DNA of 64,000 nucleotides, taken from the NCBI RefSeq assembly GCF_019285735.1, contig NZ_CP079107.1:3224001-3288000 (forward strand), given 5' to 3'. How positions within the stretch are numbered: the first letter of the stretch is position 1; the number at the start of each line of letters is the position of its first letter. The notes beneath the pieces are model-generated. The model did not search any database. It was not told the DNA's origin and was given only the letters and a program-made list of their open reading frames with translations. Both the position numbers and the translations under genes were made by a program. The stretch is from Paeniglutamicibacter sp. Y32M11 (lineage in GTDB: Bacteria; Actinomycetota; Actinomycetes; Actinomycetales; Micrococcaceae). Shown here in pieces: positions 53,402 to 62,625 of this stretch.

Positions 53402-54543
53402 GTGTTCAGTCGATAACCGCGCTTCACCACGGTGGAGATCAGCCGCGCGTCGGGCAGCGCCCGGCGCAGCCGGCTGACGGCCATATCCAGCGCGTGATCC
53501 GAGGATCCCTCGGGCAACAACGCTGCCAGCGCGGGCCGGGCGACCACATTTCCTCCGGCCGCGAGCAGGGCCTTAAAGATGCGTAACTGCGAATCCCCCA
53601 GTTCATGCTGCTCACTCACACCCTCGAGATGAACCGTGTCGCCGCGCAATTGGCACAGTCCCAGCACCGTGGCACATTCCATCGAACCGTTGGCTCCCAG
53701 ATGTTCTACCAGGGTACGGATCATGGCGCCCATTCGGTGCCGTTCGGGCACCAGCGGTTCAATGCCCAGCGCCCGCAGCGGGGCGGCGGTCACCGGGCCT
53801 ACCGCCACGGTACACAGCGAGGACTGCAGTGCCGCCAATAGCTCATCCTTCAGATTGTGCAAGCGTGCGGCGTCCAACAGGGCATGTACCGCCGGTGCGC
53901 TGGTAAACGTCAAGACATCCAAGGAACCGGCGCACAGGGCGCGCACCAGCACCTCCAACTTGCTCGGATCCGCCGGTGGCACCCAGCGGTACGGGCTAAT
54001 CTTCACGACCTCGGTGGCACCGGCACGCAAGAGCGCGGCGGTGGCCTCGGTATCGAAGTACCCGTGGTGTTGCAAAACCACCAATTTGCCCTGCAGATCG
54101 GGGGCCAGCTCGGCCACCAAGGTCCCCGTCAGTTCATCTGCTGCCATGGACTCGGCATCAAAGCCCAAAGCCCGGACCGCGCCCAGGGCCTTGGGACCGC
54201 GCACATGGATCTTGGCGGAGCGGAACACGTCGGCCAGCTCGTCGCCCATGCCCGCGGCCTCGGCACATTCAAACCAGCGCCTAAAACCATAGGCGGTACA
54301 GACCACCACGTAGTCGGGCCGTATTTCCAGCACGCGACGGGTGCGAGCGAGCAGTTCCTCATCCCCCTCCAACGGAGCAATGGAAAGCGTGGGGGCGTGT
54401 AATACCGTGGCCCCACGGCGTTGCAATGCCTCAATGAGTTCGGTGGAGCGGCGCTGAGAGGTCACCGCGATACGGAAACCGGAGAGCACTCCAGCCGGAA
54501 CATCGATCATTTCCGGGGCGTACCCGGTCGCCAGCGCGCTCAT
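53398..54543 (-). CDS. hemD: Uroporphyrinogen-III synthase with C-terminal winged-helix domain
   Basis: A 381-residue fusion. Residues 20-265 form a HemD-like domain (FRIAVTSQRRSTELIEALQRRG, LVVLQHHGYF, LTFTSAPAVHALL). The last 100 residues form an OmpR-type winged helix (LGDSQLRIFKALLAAGGNVV, AVSRLRRALPDARLISTVVKRGYRL). The same fusion is known in mycobacteria near nitrite-reductase genes. It may regulate siroheme genes, or make uroporphyrinogen III, or both. ATG at 54541-54543 overlaps the cobA stop as ATGA; the longer frame to 54636 is rejected. Confidence 0.88.
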   Translation of the reverse strand: MSALATGYAPEMIDVPAGVLSGFRIAVTSQRRSTELIEALQRRGATVLHAPTLSIAPLEGDEELLARTRRVLEIRPDYVVVCTAYGFRRWFECAEAAGMGDELADVFRSAKIHVRGPKALGAVRALGFDAESMAADELTGTLVAELAPDLQGKLVVLQHHGYFDTEATAALLRAGATEVVKISPYRWVPPADPSKLEVLVRALCAGSLDVLTFTSAPAVHALLDAARLHNLKDELLAALQSSLCTVAVGPVTAAPLRALGIEPLVPERHRMGAMIRTLVEHLGANGSMECATVLGLCQLRGDTVHLEGVSEQHELGDSQLRIFKALLAAGGNVVARPALAALLPEGSSDHALDMAVSRLRRALPDARLISTVVKRGYRLNT

Positions 54544-55559
54544 CGCACGGCCGCCGGGAGCAGGGCCGCAACATTTTCGGGCACTTCGCCCAGGGCCGCG
54601 ACCCCACCGATGATGATCACCGCGGGGTTGGTGCACCCGGCACGGAGCACCGCTTCGGCCAGCGTGCCGAGGGTGGCTCGGGTGCTGCGCTGCGAATCGG
54701 TAAATCCACGTTCAATAACGGCGGCGGGAGTGGTGGGAGCCAGTCCATGGCGCAATAGACCGGCCGCGGTTTGCTGCAGCGTGGCCACACCCATCAGCAC
54801 CACCACCGTGCCACCCATGCCGGCCAGGTGGCTCAGCTCGGTTTCGGTAAACGGATCGTGACCCGACACCACGGTGAAGGACTTGGATACTCCGCGTGCC
54901 GTTACCGGGATCCCCGAAACGCCCGGGACCGAGATCGCACTGCTGATCCCCGGGATCACCTCGACGTTGATGCCCGCATTCAAGGCTGCCTCGCGTTCCT
55001 CGGAACCACGACCAAAGACGTACGGGTCTCCACCCTTAAGCCGCACCACGGTGGCCCCGGTGCGGGCAGCTTTAATCATGCCCTCCTGGATTTGCGCCTG
55101 CGGAACCTTATGGTGCCCGGGAGCCTTGCCCACATCCACCAACTGCGCTCCGGGTGCCAATTCGGCTAAATCTTGCCCGGGACCCAGGCGGTCATGGAAC
55201 ACCACATCGGCCATGGCTAGGGCGTGGGTGCCGCGCACCGTGAGCAGATCGGCACTGCCGGGGCCTCCCCCCACCAGAATGATTTTGCCTTCCCGTGCCG
55301 CTGCCGGCTCGCTGAGCTGCAAGATTCCTGCGTGCCGGGCCGCGGCCCGGAGCTTGGCCCAGGAGGAGGCACCGTCATCGATGGTGATCACTAACCGGAT
55401 GGTTGGATCGATTCCGGTTCGATTGGAGAATTCTGAGTTGGTGTGGATTTCTGCGACCTTCGCCCCGGCGGCCGTGTAGCTGGCCACCGCGCGCCGAGCT
55501 GCCCAGGGGGCACCGGCAATCAACACACTCTGGCCCGCCAAATCAAGTCCCGGAATCAT
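54540..55559 (-). CDS. cobA: Uroporphyrinogen-III C-methyltransferase with CysG-like N-terminus
   Basis: A 339-residue enzyme adding two SAM methyl groups to uroporphyrinogen III, giving precorrin-2 for siroheme. Residues 1-100 resemble the Rossmann domain of CysG (VLIAGAPWAARRAVASYTAAG), possibly with residual dehydrogenase function. The methyltransferase follows with VGGGPGSADLLTVRG and RLKGGDPYVFGRGSEE. It overlaps nirB upstream and hemD downstream by ATGA contacts, so the three form one translationally coupled operon serving nitrite reductase. Confidence 0.93.
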   Translation of the reverse strand: MIPGLDLAGQSVLIAGAPWAARRAVASYTAAGAKVAEIHTNSEFSNRTGIDPTIRLVITIDDGASSWAKLRAAARHAGILQLSEPAAAREGKIILVGGGPGSADLLTVRGTHALAMADVVFHDRLGPGQDLAELAPGAQLVDVGKAPGHHKVPQAQIQEGMIKAARTGATVVRLKGGDPYVFGRGSEEREAALNAGINVEVIPGISSAISVPGVSGIPVTARGVSKSFTVVSGHDPFTETELSHLAGMGGTVVVLMGVATLQQTAAGLLRHGLAPTTPAAVIERGFTDSQRSTRATLGTLAEAVLRAGCTNPAVIIIGGVAALGEVPENVAALLPAAVR

Positions 55560-58189
55560 GATGCCACGCTCCCGGTGGTCGGAGCGCCAATAGAAACGGT
55601 GGAGCCGAGTGAGACCGGCTCGACGGGGCGGTGCTGCCCGCGCTCGGCGATATAGGTGAGATCCTCATCCTTCTGATCCGGTGCGTTTACAAAGGAGCGG
55701 AAGCGGCGCAGTTTTTCCGGGTCCGCCAGGGTGGCCGCCCATTCGTCCTGGTAGTTGCCCACATGGTTTTCCATGGCCGCCTCAAGCTCCGCGCCCAGGC
55801 CCAGTGAGTCATCAACCACCACCGACTTCACGTGCTCAATTCCGCCGTCCAGATCTTCCATCCAGCGTGCGGTGCGCTGGAGTTTATCCGCGGTGCGGAT
55901 GTAGTACATCAGGTACCTATCGATGTAGCGGAGCAGTGTTGCATCATCGAGCCCGCCGATCAGCAGTTGGGCGTGGGCCGGGTTGGCCCCGCCGTTACCA
56001 CCCACATACAGGTTCCAGCCCTCGGCCGTGGCAATCACACCCACATCCTTGGCACGCGCCTCGGCGCATTCACGGGCACATCCGGAGACACCCATCTTGA
56101 ACTTGTGTGGGGCGCGCAGCCCGCGGTAGCGCAGCTCCATCTCGATCCCCATGGCGACCGAGTCCAGCATGCCGTAGCGGCACCAGGAGGAACCAACACA
56201 GGTCTTCACGTTGCGTAGCGACTTGCCATAAGCCTGTCCGGATTCAAATCCGGCGTCCACCAACTCCTTCCAGATTTCCGGCAGTTGTTCGAGCCGGGCA
56301 CCAAACATATCGATGCGCAGGCCACCGGTGAGCTTGGTATAAAGATTGTATTTTTCCGCAACTGCCGCGATCACTCCGAGTTTTTGAGGGGTGATTTCCC
56401 CGCCCGGGATGCGTGGGACCACCGAGTAGGTGCCGTCCTTTTGCATATTGGCCATGACGCGGTCGTTGGTGTCTTGGGCGCCGGCCAATCCGGCTTCCAT
56501 CGGGTGACCCGAGGTTTGGGAGGCGAGCACCGAGGCGATGACCGGCTTGCAGATATCGCAACCCGAACCCTTGCCGAAGCGCTCCATGATCGCCGGGTAG
56601 CTGTGCAGCCCGGCAACCCGGACCGCCTCGAAGAGCTCGGAGCGGGAGAGGTCAAAGTGCTCGCACATGGCGGTGGAGACGACCACGCCGTTTTTGGTCA
56701 TCTGCGATTCCATGAGCTTCTTGAGCATCGGCACGCAGGAGCCGCACTGGGTTCCGGCACGGGTGCAGGTCTTCAGCGTTGCCAGGTCATTCACCGGTTC
56801 GTTGCCCTCACAAGACCCGCAACCACCCACCGCATCCTTGATGGCACCAACCGAGACACTATTGCAGGAGCAGAGCACCGCGTCATCGGGCAAGTCCCCA
56901 TCGGGTACCTCCCCGCCGAGCGCACTGAGGTAGGCACCGGCCTCGGCGGGGAGTTCGCGGCCCAGCAGCGGGCGCAGCGCCTGGTACGGGCTGGCGTCTC
57001 CCACAAAGATGCCACCGAGCAAAACCTTGGCATCGGAGGAAACCACGATTTTTTGGTACAGGCCGCGGGCCGCGTCGGCGTACACCACCTCCAGGGAGCC
57101 CTCGGTGCGGGCGAACCCGTCACCGAAGCTGGCAACATCCACACCGGAAAGCTTCAGTTTGGTGGCGGTATCAAAGCCGGTGAAGGCTGCCTCCCCACCC
57201 TGGAGGTGAGCCGCGAGTACCTCGGCCATGGCGTTGGCCGGGGCCACCAGGCCGATGCACATTCCAGCAAAGTTGGCGACCTCGCCGATGGCCCAGATAT
57301 GTGGGACAGCGGTGGCGCAGTGCTCGTCGATTTCGATCCCGCCGCGCGGACCAAGACCAAAGACCGGTGCGTGGGCGCCGGTGTCCTGAATCATCTGGTT
57401 GTAGTTCCGGGCCAGTTCATCACGCGGACGCACACCGATGGACACGATCACCATGTCGGCCGGGATGTGGTTCTCGTCGGCCATCAGGACGCCGGTGACC
57501 CGACAAACGCCGTCCACCGATTCGGTGGTGACTTCCTTGGGGAAGACTCCACCGTGAACCTTAAATCCGGTCTGTGCGATCAGTCGGCCCATGGCCTGGC
57601 CGGCACCCTCATCCAGCTGGGTGCCCATCAGCCATTTGCCGCCGTCAATGACCACTGCCTCGGCGCCCAAGGATTGGGATCCGGCTGCGGCTTCGAGTCC
57701 CAGCAGTCCGCCACCGATGGTGGCGACTACCGGCTTGCGGCCCAGCTGGGCGGCGAGGTGCTGGATGCCGGCATTGATGGCCCAGACATCTTCGAGTGTG
57801 CGGTACACGTGGGTGTGTTCATTGCCCGGGATCGGCAGGGTTGCGGCATTTGATCCGGTGGCCAGCACCAGTTCGTCGTAGGCGAAGCTGCGCCCGTCGT
57901 GCGTGATGACCAGCTGGTTGATGCTGTCCAGTGTTTTCACGCCGGCATTCGTCACCAGCGTGACGTTTTCTTGGGCCCACAGTCCCGGGTCGCCCAGGGT
58001 GAGGTCCACGGAGGTATTAGTCAGGGCCTTGGTCAGGGCAACACGGTCATAGGGAACGTGTGCTTCCTCGGTCAGTACGGTGATGTCGAGATTGCTTGGT
58101 TCACGTTTTGCCATGGCTTCGGTGAAGCGATGTGCGGCTGGACCGCCACCGATGACTACGATGCGGCGTATGCCGTTTCCTGTACCCAT
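55556..58189 (-). CDS. nirB: Nitrite reductase [NAD(P)H], large subunit
   Basis: An 877-residue siroheme enzyme reducing nitrite to ammonium in the cytosol. Order: FAD/NAD(P) reductase (IVVIGGGPAAHRFTEAM, ATIGGGLLGLEAA), a BFD-type [2Fe-2S] domain (CSCNSVSVG...CGSC; CTRAGTQCGSC), the sulfite/nitrite reductase half domain, and the 4Fe-4S/siroheme site TCVGSSWCRYGM and SGCARECAEARAKD. It starts the nirB-cobA-hemD operon. Its small subunit nirD is encoded on the opposite strand across a 339-bp promoter region, which is unusual. Confidence 0.96.
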   Translation of the reverse strand: MGTGNGIRRIVVIGGGPAAHRFTEAMAKREPSNLDITVLTEEAHVPYDRVALTKALTNTSVDLTLGDPGLWAQENVTLVTNAGVKTLDSINQLVITHDGRSFAYDELVLATGSNAATLPIPGNEHTHVYRTLEDVWAINAGIQHLAAQLGRKPVVATIGGGLLGLEAAAGSQSLGAEAVVIDGGKWLMGTQLDEGAGQAMGRLIAQTGFKVHGGVFPKEVTTESVDGVCRVTGVLMADENHIPADMVIVSIGVRPRDELARNYNQMIQDTGAHAPVFGLGPRGGIEIDEHCATAVPHIWAIGEVANFAGMCIGLVAPANAMAEVLAAHLQGGEAAFTGFDTATKLKLSGVDVASFGDGFARTEGSLEVVYADAARGLYQKIVVSSDAKVLLGGIFVGDASPYQALRPLLGRELPAEAGAYLSALGGEVPDGDLPDDAVLCSCNSVSVGAIKDAVGGCGSCEGNEPVNDLATLKTCTRAGTQCGSCVPMLKKLMESQMTKNGVVVSTAMCEHFDLSRSELFEAVRVAGLHSYPAIMERFGKGSGCDICKPVIASVLASQTSGHPMEAGLAGAQDTNDRVMANMQKDGTYSVVPRIPGGEITPQKLGVIAAVAEKYNLYTKLTGGLRIDMFGARLEQLPEIWKELVDAGFESGQAYGKSLRNVKTCVGSSWCRYGMLDSVAMGIEMELRYRGLRAPHKFKMGVSGCARECAEARAKDVGVIATAEGWNLYVGGNGGANPAHAQLLIGGLDDATLLRYIDRYLMYYIRTADKLQRTARWMEDLDGGIEHVKSVVVDDSLGLGAELEAAMENHVGNYQDEWAATLADPEKLRRFRSFVNAPDQKDEDLTYIAERGQHRPVEPVSLGSTVSIGAPTTGSVAS

Positions 58190-58334
58190 GTCTGTTACCC
58201 GACTTTCACTCTTGCGCTGGTGACGCTTGCTTGATTGTCTTCAGCCTAGGAAACGCGCTTTGCCTACCAATTTCCCTTTTGTTTCATTCGTGACAACTCT
58301 CTATCCCCCACGCATACCGCCTCGTGAGGATCGA

Positions 58335-58350
58335 GAAACACGTTCGAAAC
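58335..58350. promoter_or_regulatory. Candidate GlnR-type half-site pair between nirB and nirD
   Basis: GAAAC, six bases, then GAAAC lies in the shared promoter region; GTAAC-n6-CTGAC follows at 58470-58485. Actinobacterial GlnR boxes are GTNAC/GAAAC half sites spaced by six. The match is partial, so this is a suggestion only. Apart from these, 58190-58528 shows no gene. Confidence 0.35.
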
Positions 58351-58528
58351 AGAGGGAAAGACAATTGCTTGCGCCGTGGCTGTTTTTGATGACTCAGCGA
58401 AGTTCACATCCCCACGGCCGCACCCGTGAGCCGGGGTTTACGCATCGGCAATATCTGACCCGCACCGCTGTAACACGTGCCTGACAAGCTCAATTCATCG
58501 AACAAACACCCCGATGAAAGGACAAGCG

Positions 58529-58906
58529 ATGAGTGCATCAGTTCAAGAAACCACGCTCGAAAGCACCACGTCCATGGTGGCCGTCTGCACCACCGGCGAC
58601 CTCGAACCGGGGTGGGGTGAAGCAGCATGGGTCAACGGCACACAGGTCGCCATGTACCGCACCGAGTCCAACCAGTTTTATGCCACTTCCCACCACTGCC
58701 CGGGGTCCGGTGCCAAGGTCATGGCCCGCGGCATCCTCGGAGATAAGACGATCGACGGCAATCGGGTGCCCACCATCGCCTGCCCGCTGCACAAGGAGGT
58801 GTACCGCCTGGACACCGGTGCATGCCTCAGCGCAAACAGCGTCGCACTGCCCATCTTCGCGGTGCACAACCTGGATGACACCCTCTGGATGGAGACCGGA
58901 TCATGA
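58529..58906 (+). CDS. nirD: Nitrite reductase, small subunit
   Basis: A 125-residue Rieske-like protein that completes NADH nitrite reductase. In NirD the iron-sulfur ligands of true Rieske proteins are usually lost; here HHCPGSGAKVM and ACPLHKEVYRLDTG still show a C-x-H pattern only in part. ATG 58529 is chosen because AAAGGA lies at 58517-58522; an ATG at 58514 is too far upstream. Its stop overlaps the start of cbiX as ATGA. Confidence 0.92.
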   Translation: MSASVQETTLESTTSMVAVCTTGDLEPGWGEAAWVNGTQVAMYRTESNQFYATSHHCPGSGAKVMARGILGDKTIDGNRVPTIACPLHKEVYRLDTGACLSANSVALPIFAVHNLDDTLWMETGS

Positions 58907-59694
58907 GCATCGAGGCCGCACCCCGTGCTCACACGCTGCTTTCACCACGCCTTGAACATTCGGCCTGGCTCGGCTGGGTAGAGGCAGATCCCTCTCCCGA
59001 TCTGGTAGCAGTATCCCACGGGACCGATAGCCCCAGCGGGCGAGCAGCCATTCTCGCTCTAGTAAATGAGGTGGCCAGGGCCCTTGATGGCATCAGGGTG
59101 CACGGCGCATTTGTTGATGTGCAGGAACCACGGGTTGAGACCCTACTGGCATCCTCCACTCTTGGCACCGAACATCGAGCCGCCATCATTCCTCTGCTGT
59201 TATCTGCCGGCACCCACGCCTCAAAAGATTTGACTGCCGCAGCTGCCCTACGTGCCGGAACCACGGTGGCCGCCCCATTGGGCCCGGATGCTTCGATTGC
59301 TGCGCTGATGCACCGGCGACTAACAGAGGCGGGCTGGATGCCGGGAGAAGCCGTCATCATGGCCTGCGCCGGAACCACCGATCCACAAGGGATCAAGGAT
59401 TGCCGTTACATGGCTCAACTGTTGGCGGGCAGTTTGCAGGTTCCGGTAACTGTTGCTTACATCTCAGCGGAGGAACCTCGGCTAGAGGATGCTCTCACCT
59501 ATGCCCGAACACACAATCCGGGGCGGCGCACCGTGGTGGCAAGTTACCTGCTGGCGCCGGGATATTTCGCCCATTTGGCGGGCCTAAGCGCCCCTGACGT
59601 GCTGAGCGCTCCCCTTTTGGCTCCCACACAATCTCCTCCTAGGGAGCTGGTGGATATCGTTATTAGCCGGTACCACCAGTCAACTCGGAGGTAA
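58903..59694 (+). CDS. Sirohydrochlorin chelatase (CbiX-type)
   Basis: A 263-residue type II chelatase, probably inserting Fe2+ into sirohydrochlorin to make siroheme for NirB. Two CbiX halves are visible: LVAVSHGTDSPSGRAA with a metal-binding His (about 31-46), and the second half with VIMACAGTTDPQGIKDC and VASYLLAPGYFAHL. The usual second His motif is IPLLLSAGTHASKDL. It is coupled to nirD by an ATGA overlap. A hairpin starts just after the stop. Confidence 0.88.
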   Translation: MSIEAAPRAHTLLSPRLEHSAWLGWVEADPSPDLVAVSHGTDSPSGRAAILALVNEVARALDGIRVHGAFVDVQEPRVETLLASSTLGTEHRAAIIPLLLSAGTHASKDLTAAAALRAGTTVAAPLGPDASIAALMHRRLTEAGWMPGEAVIMACAGTTDPQGIKDCRYMAQLLAGSLQVPVTVAYISAEEPRLEDALTYARTHNPGRRTVVASYLLAPGYFAHLAGLSAPDVLSAPLLAPTQSPPRELVDIVISRYHQSTRR

Positions 59695-59697
59695 ACA

Positions 59698-59740
59698 ATC
59701 GGGGTATTTGCGGCAAACATTGCTCCAAAAGTACCCCGAT
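59698..59740 (+). terminator. Probable terminator of the nirD-cbiX operon
   Basis: ATCGGGGTA (59698-59706) pairs with TACCCCGAT (59732-59740), with some further pairing inside. It starts four bases after the cbiX stop. There is no T-tail. Confidence 0.5.
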
Positions 59741-59939
59741 GGTAGCAACCGGGCGCTAAGTAGCGTACCGTAGAGCTTGTAGTTCTAGTTTTTCTCGCAG
59801 TAAAGCAGTGCAAATACCCCGTTGCCGGGGCGAGTACCTTTCTGAACCGCGTTGAATCACGTAGCTGCAAGTGAATTCCACAGTGGAGTTCGCTCCCCTA
59901 CGTCCCATTTCAGGACAGTCTCGAAAGGACACCCCCATC

Positions 59940-60143
59940 ATGGCAACAGGTACCGTTAAGTGGTTCAACGCCGAAAAGGGCTTCGGCTTCATCGCTCCGG
60001 ACGACAACTCGGATGATGTCTTTGCACACTACTCCGCCATTCAGTCGAACGGCTTCCGCTCGCTCGAAGAGGGCCAGCGCGTAGAGTTCGAAGTTACCCA
60101 GGGCCAGAAGGGCCTGCAGGCCACCGATATCCGCGCTGTCTAA
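59940..60143 (+). CDS. Cold-shock protein
   Basis: A 67-residue single-domain RNA chaperone. RNP1 is KGFGFIAP and RNP2 is VFAHYSAI, with the usual start [21 protein letters not shown] 59940 is preceded by GAAAGGA at 59931-59937. About 200 untranslated bases lie between the upstream operon and this gene, long enough for the structured leader usual in cold-shock genes. Confidence 0.96.
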   Translation: MATGTVKWFNAEKGFGFIAPDDNSDDVFAHYSAIQSNGFRSLEEGQRVEFEVTQGQKGLQATDIRAV

Positions 60144-60180
60144 GCTCCGGATCATCACCTGCAGCTTCTAGCTGACTGAT

Positions 60181-60212
60181 ATGAGCGCTTCTCCTTCGGG
60201 AGAGGCGCTCAT
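60181..60212 (+). terminator. Terminator of the cold-shock gene
   Basis: ATGAGCGCTTCTCC (60181-60194) pairs with 60199-60212 around a stable TTCG tetraloop, with one G-T wobble, followed by GTTATTTA. Confidence 0.85.
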
Positions 60213-60228
60213 GTTATTTAAGTCCCGT

Positions 60229-60894
60229 TTACCAACTGTAGGAACCGTGTTTCACGTCCTTTCTCTCCACATGGAAGATGAAGAGCTGTGACCCCTGCGG
60301 CGCTAAAATTACCGTCCATTCCTCCACGGCCCGCGGCGTCGGTTCCCCACCGTTAACTCGGCGCACAATCAGATTCAAGAAGGCACCCTCCGGTGACCGC
60401 GAACCCTGCTGCAGCACCATCAATTCACGCTTCACCTCACTGGCCCTCCCCTGGGCGCGCGCCGTCTGCAGGTTCAGCAGATTTTCCTTGATGATTGTCC
60501 TTCGGAATGCCGCCGTAGTGGGATCCCCACCGACGGCCACCAGCGTGCCGGCGTGCATCGCGCCAATGACCTGCGCCAGATCCGCTAGACAATGATCGGG
60601 CACAGAGGAATCCACCCATTGCGGTTCATTGGTCAGCATGGCGCTTCCGGCGTTCACCCACTGATCCACCGCGGCCAACATATCTGCGGCCAGCTGCGCC
60701 TCACTGCCCTCCCCCAGTCCCACGGACGCTGCCAGGGCCCCACTGTGTGGGCAATCTGCTGGCAGCTGCAGCAACGGATTCGGAGCCGAGCGGGTGACTG
60801 GGGCCGGAACGGGCGGATCCGGAACCAACTCGGTACAGCCACTCAGGGCGCTGGCCAGCAAGCTACCGACCAGCAATGCGGCCAACTGCTTCAT
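60229..60894 (-). CDS. Lipoprotein of unknown function
   Basis: A 221-residue lipoprotein. The signal [20 protein letters not shown] ends in the lipobox LSGC. The mature part starts Pro-rich (DPPVPAPV), then two regions with conserved-looking Cys ([18 protein letters not shown]) and a Gln/Glu-rich helix. AGGGAG lies two to seven bases before ATG 60892-60894; a longer frame to 60990 would lack an export signal. No known domain was recognised. It diverges from the luciferase-like gene. Confidence 0.75.
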   Translation of the reverse strand: MKQLAALLVGSLLASALSGCTELVPDPPVPAPVTRSAPNPLLQLPADCPHSGALAASVGLGEGSEAQLAADMLAAVDQWVNAGSAMLTNEPQWVDSSVPDHCLADLAQVIGAMHAGTLVAVGGDPTTAAFRRTIIKENLLNLQTARAQGRASEVKRELMVLQQGSRSPEGAFLNLIVRRVNGGEPTPRAVEEWTVILAPQGSQLFIFHVERKDVKHGSYSW

Positions 60895-60982
60895 ACTCCC
60901 TGATGCTACGCTTGCCGCGCCGCGGAGTGTGCTCCTAGCCACTGACGGGAATGAATCACCGTGCAGGCTAGTTGCCGATGAT

Positions 60983-61975
60983 GTGAGCATTCCTTTGTCG
61001 ATCCTTGATCTTGCCCCTATCCGCCGTGGCGGTACCGCCGCACAAACCTTCGCCGAGAGCGTTGAACTGGCGCAAACCGCGGAAGCGGTAGGTTACCAAC
61101 GCGTCTGGTACGCCGAGCACCACAACATGAGTTCCATCGCCTCCTCGGCGACGGCCGTACTCATCGGACACATCGCGCACCACACCAAGACCATTCGTCT
61201 GGGTGCCGGCGGCGTCATGCTGCCCAACCACTCCCCGCTGGTGATCGCCGAGCAGTTTGGCACCCTGGAAACGCTTTTCCCCGGACGCATCGATCTGGGC
61301 CTGGGACGCGCGCCCGGCACCGACCAGGCAACGTTTAGGGCCATGCGCCGGGACCCTGCGGCCTCCGACGCCTTCCCACACGATGTCCTTGAACTCCAGG
61401 CCTTCCTCGGGGATGCTTCGCGCATCGAGGGTATTCACGCCTACCCGGGACGCAATACCAACGTCCCGCTGTACATCTTGGGTTCAAGCCTCTTCGGCGC
61501 CCGGCTGGCCGCTCAATTCGGTCTGCCGTATTCCTTTGCCTCGCACTTTGCCCCCGACGCACTCATCCAGGCCGTCTCGGTCTACCGCGAAGAGTTCCGT
61601 CCGTCCGAGTTCTTGGCCGAACCCCATGTGATTGCGGGCGTTGGTGTGGTCGCCGCATCCACCAATGCGCAGGCCCACACCATCATGGAGCAGGTCCGCC
61701 GCGACCGCATCCGGATGTTCCTGGGACGAAACCGGGAAACCGAATTCACCGATGCCGAGGTGGAAATGCTGCTCGACTCCTCCCATGGGGAATCGATCAT
61801 GAAGATGCTCAAGTACACGGCCGTCGGCGACGAGGCCACCGTTGGTGCCTACCTCGAAGAATTCGCTCGCACCGCAGGCGCCGATGAACTGATCACCGTG
61901 CACAATTCCAGCAGCGCCGCCGAGCGTCTGGAATCCGTGAAGATCACCGCGAAGGCCATGAAGCTGGCCAGCTAA
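60983..61975 (+). CDS. Luciferase-like (LLM class) flavin-dependent oxidoreductase
   Basis: A 330-residue FMN-dependent TIM-barrel monooxygenase of the LLM class (MsnO8-like subgroup). Markers are [19 protein letters not shown] at the start, [37 protein letters not shown] and [17 protein letters not shown] 60983 gives the conserved start; the long frame from 60794 overlaps the divergent lipoprotein and is rejected. The ribosome site is weak. The substrate is unknown. Confidence 0.88.
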   Translation: MSIPLSILDLAPIRRGGTAAQTFAESVELAQTAEAVGYQRVWYAEHHNMSSIASSATAVLIGHIAHHTKTIRLGAGGVMLPNHSPLVIAEQFGTLETLFPGRIDLGLGRAPGTDQATFRAMRRDPAASDAFPHDVLELQAFLGDASRIEGIHAYPGRNTNVPLYILGSSLFGARLAAQFGLPYSFASHFAPDALIQAVSVYREEFRPSEFLAEPHVIAGVGVVAASTNAQAHTIMEQVRRDRIRMFLGRNRETEFTDAEVEMLLDSSHGESIMKMLKYTAVGDEATVGAYLEEFARTAGADELITVHNSSSAAERLESVKITAKAMKLAS

Positions 61976-61988
61976 CACACGGATCACA

Positions 61989-62025
61989 AGTGATGGCCGC
62001 CGGGGATACCCCGGCGGCCATCACT
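61989..62025. terminator. Perfect 17-bp hairpin terminator
   Basis: AGTGATGGCCGCCGGGG (61989-62005) pairs completely with 62009-62025 across a 3-nt loop, then GTTTCA. It follows the oxidoreductase stop by 13 bases. Confidence 0.85.
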
Positions 62026-62149
62026 GTTTCAACGGCCAGTCATCATCCAGCGCCATGCTCAGCCGGATCAGGAGCATGCCAGCCGCGGCAAGAAGTGGCG
62101 AACGCGCAACCCTTGGGGTGAAGAAGCGTGCCGCAATATCACTATCCAT
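62021..62149 (-). CDS. Possible 42-residue protein
   Basis: A minus-strand frame from ATG 62147-62149 to TGA 62021-62023. The product has a basic start, one hydrophobic stretch (SPLLAAAGMLLIRLSMAL) and an acidic end DDDWPLKQ. AAGGG touches the ATG, too close for a normal ribosome site. It would fill an otherwise empty 250-bp gap. I do not recognise it. Confidence 0.3.
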   Translation of the reverse strand: MDSDIAARFFTPRVARSPLLAAAGMLLIRLSMALDDDWPLKQ

Positions 62150-62286
62150 CCCTTGAGCCTACGCCCAACGAAGGCACGATCCCGCGTCCAAAAAATGCCC
62201 ATTCCCATAGACCCGGATGGGACATAGGCTGTAATCAATCGGGGTTCATCCGAATATCCCGTCCCATGGCAAAGTGAGGGTTAACG

Positions 62287-62541
62287 ATGAGCAGTACCTT
62301 TGACGATACGGTCTTCGACGAGCCGCTTGATGATGACATGTTCGAGCCCGGTGATGGTCGAGATGGGCAACCCTATGAAGGCTCCTCCGATAGTCCCGAG
62401 TCCATGACGGCCCTCGACCCGCTGCGCAAACACCTTTATCTCCTGGATGATGACCTCACCGCCGAAGACGAAGACAGTGATGAAGAAACGGTTGAGCAAG
62501 AGTGGACCGACGACGAAATCTCGGAAGAAGAAAACCAATAG
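62287..62541 (+). CDS. Small, very acidic protein of unknown function
   Basis: An 84-residue protein in which over a third of the residues are Asp or Glu, including LLDDDLTAEDEDSDEET and a C-terminal DDEISEEENQ. No Cys, no membrane segment. GAGGG lies upstream of the ATG, and a terminator follows, so it is a plausible real gene. It may act as a cation- or protein-binding buffer, but nothing proves this. Confidence 0.65.
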   Translation: MSSTFDDTVFDEPLDDDMFEPGDGRDGQPYEGSSDSPESMTALDPLRKHLYLLDDDLTAEDEDSDEETVEQEWTDDEISEEENQ

Positions 62542-62560
62542 CCGCTTGAGCCATAGGATG

Positions 62561-62607
62561 GGAAGCGGAGCGTAACCGATCCGGTCGCGCTCCCTTTCCT
62601 TTTTTTG
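62561..62607 (+). terminator. Terminator of the acidic-protein gene
   Basis: GGAAGCGGAGCG (62561-62572) pairs imperfectly with CGCTCCCTTTCC (62588-62599), followed directly by seven T residues. Confidence 0.75.
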
Positions 62608-62625
62608 GACGGCACGGGAGTTTCA

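Noticed and set aside
56285-57853. 522-codon open frame on the plus strand
   Set aside because: It is a shadow of nirB, whose iron-sulfur and flavin motifs are on the other strand. High GC often keeps the antisense frame open.
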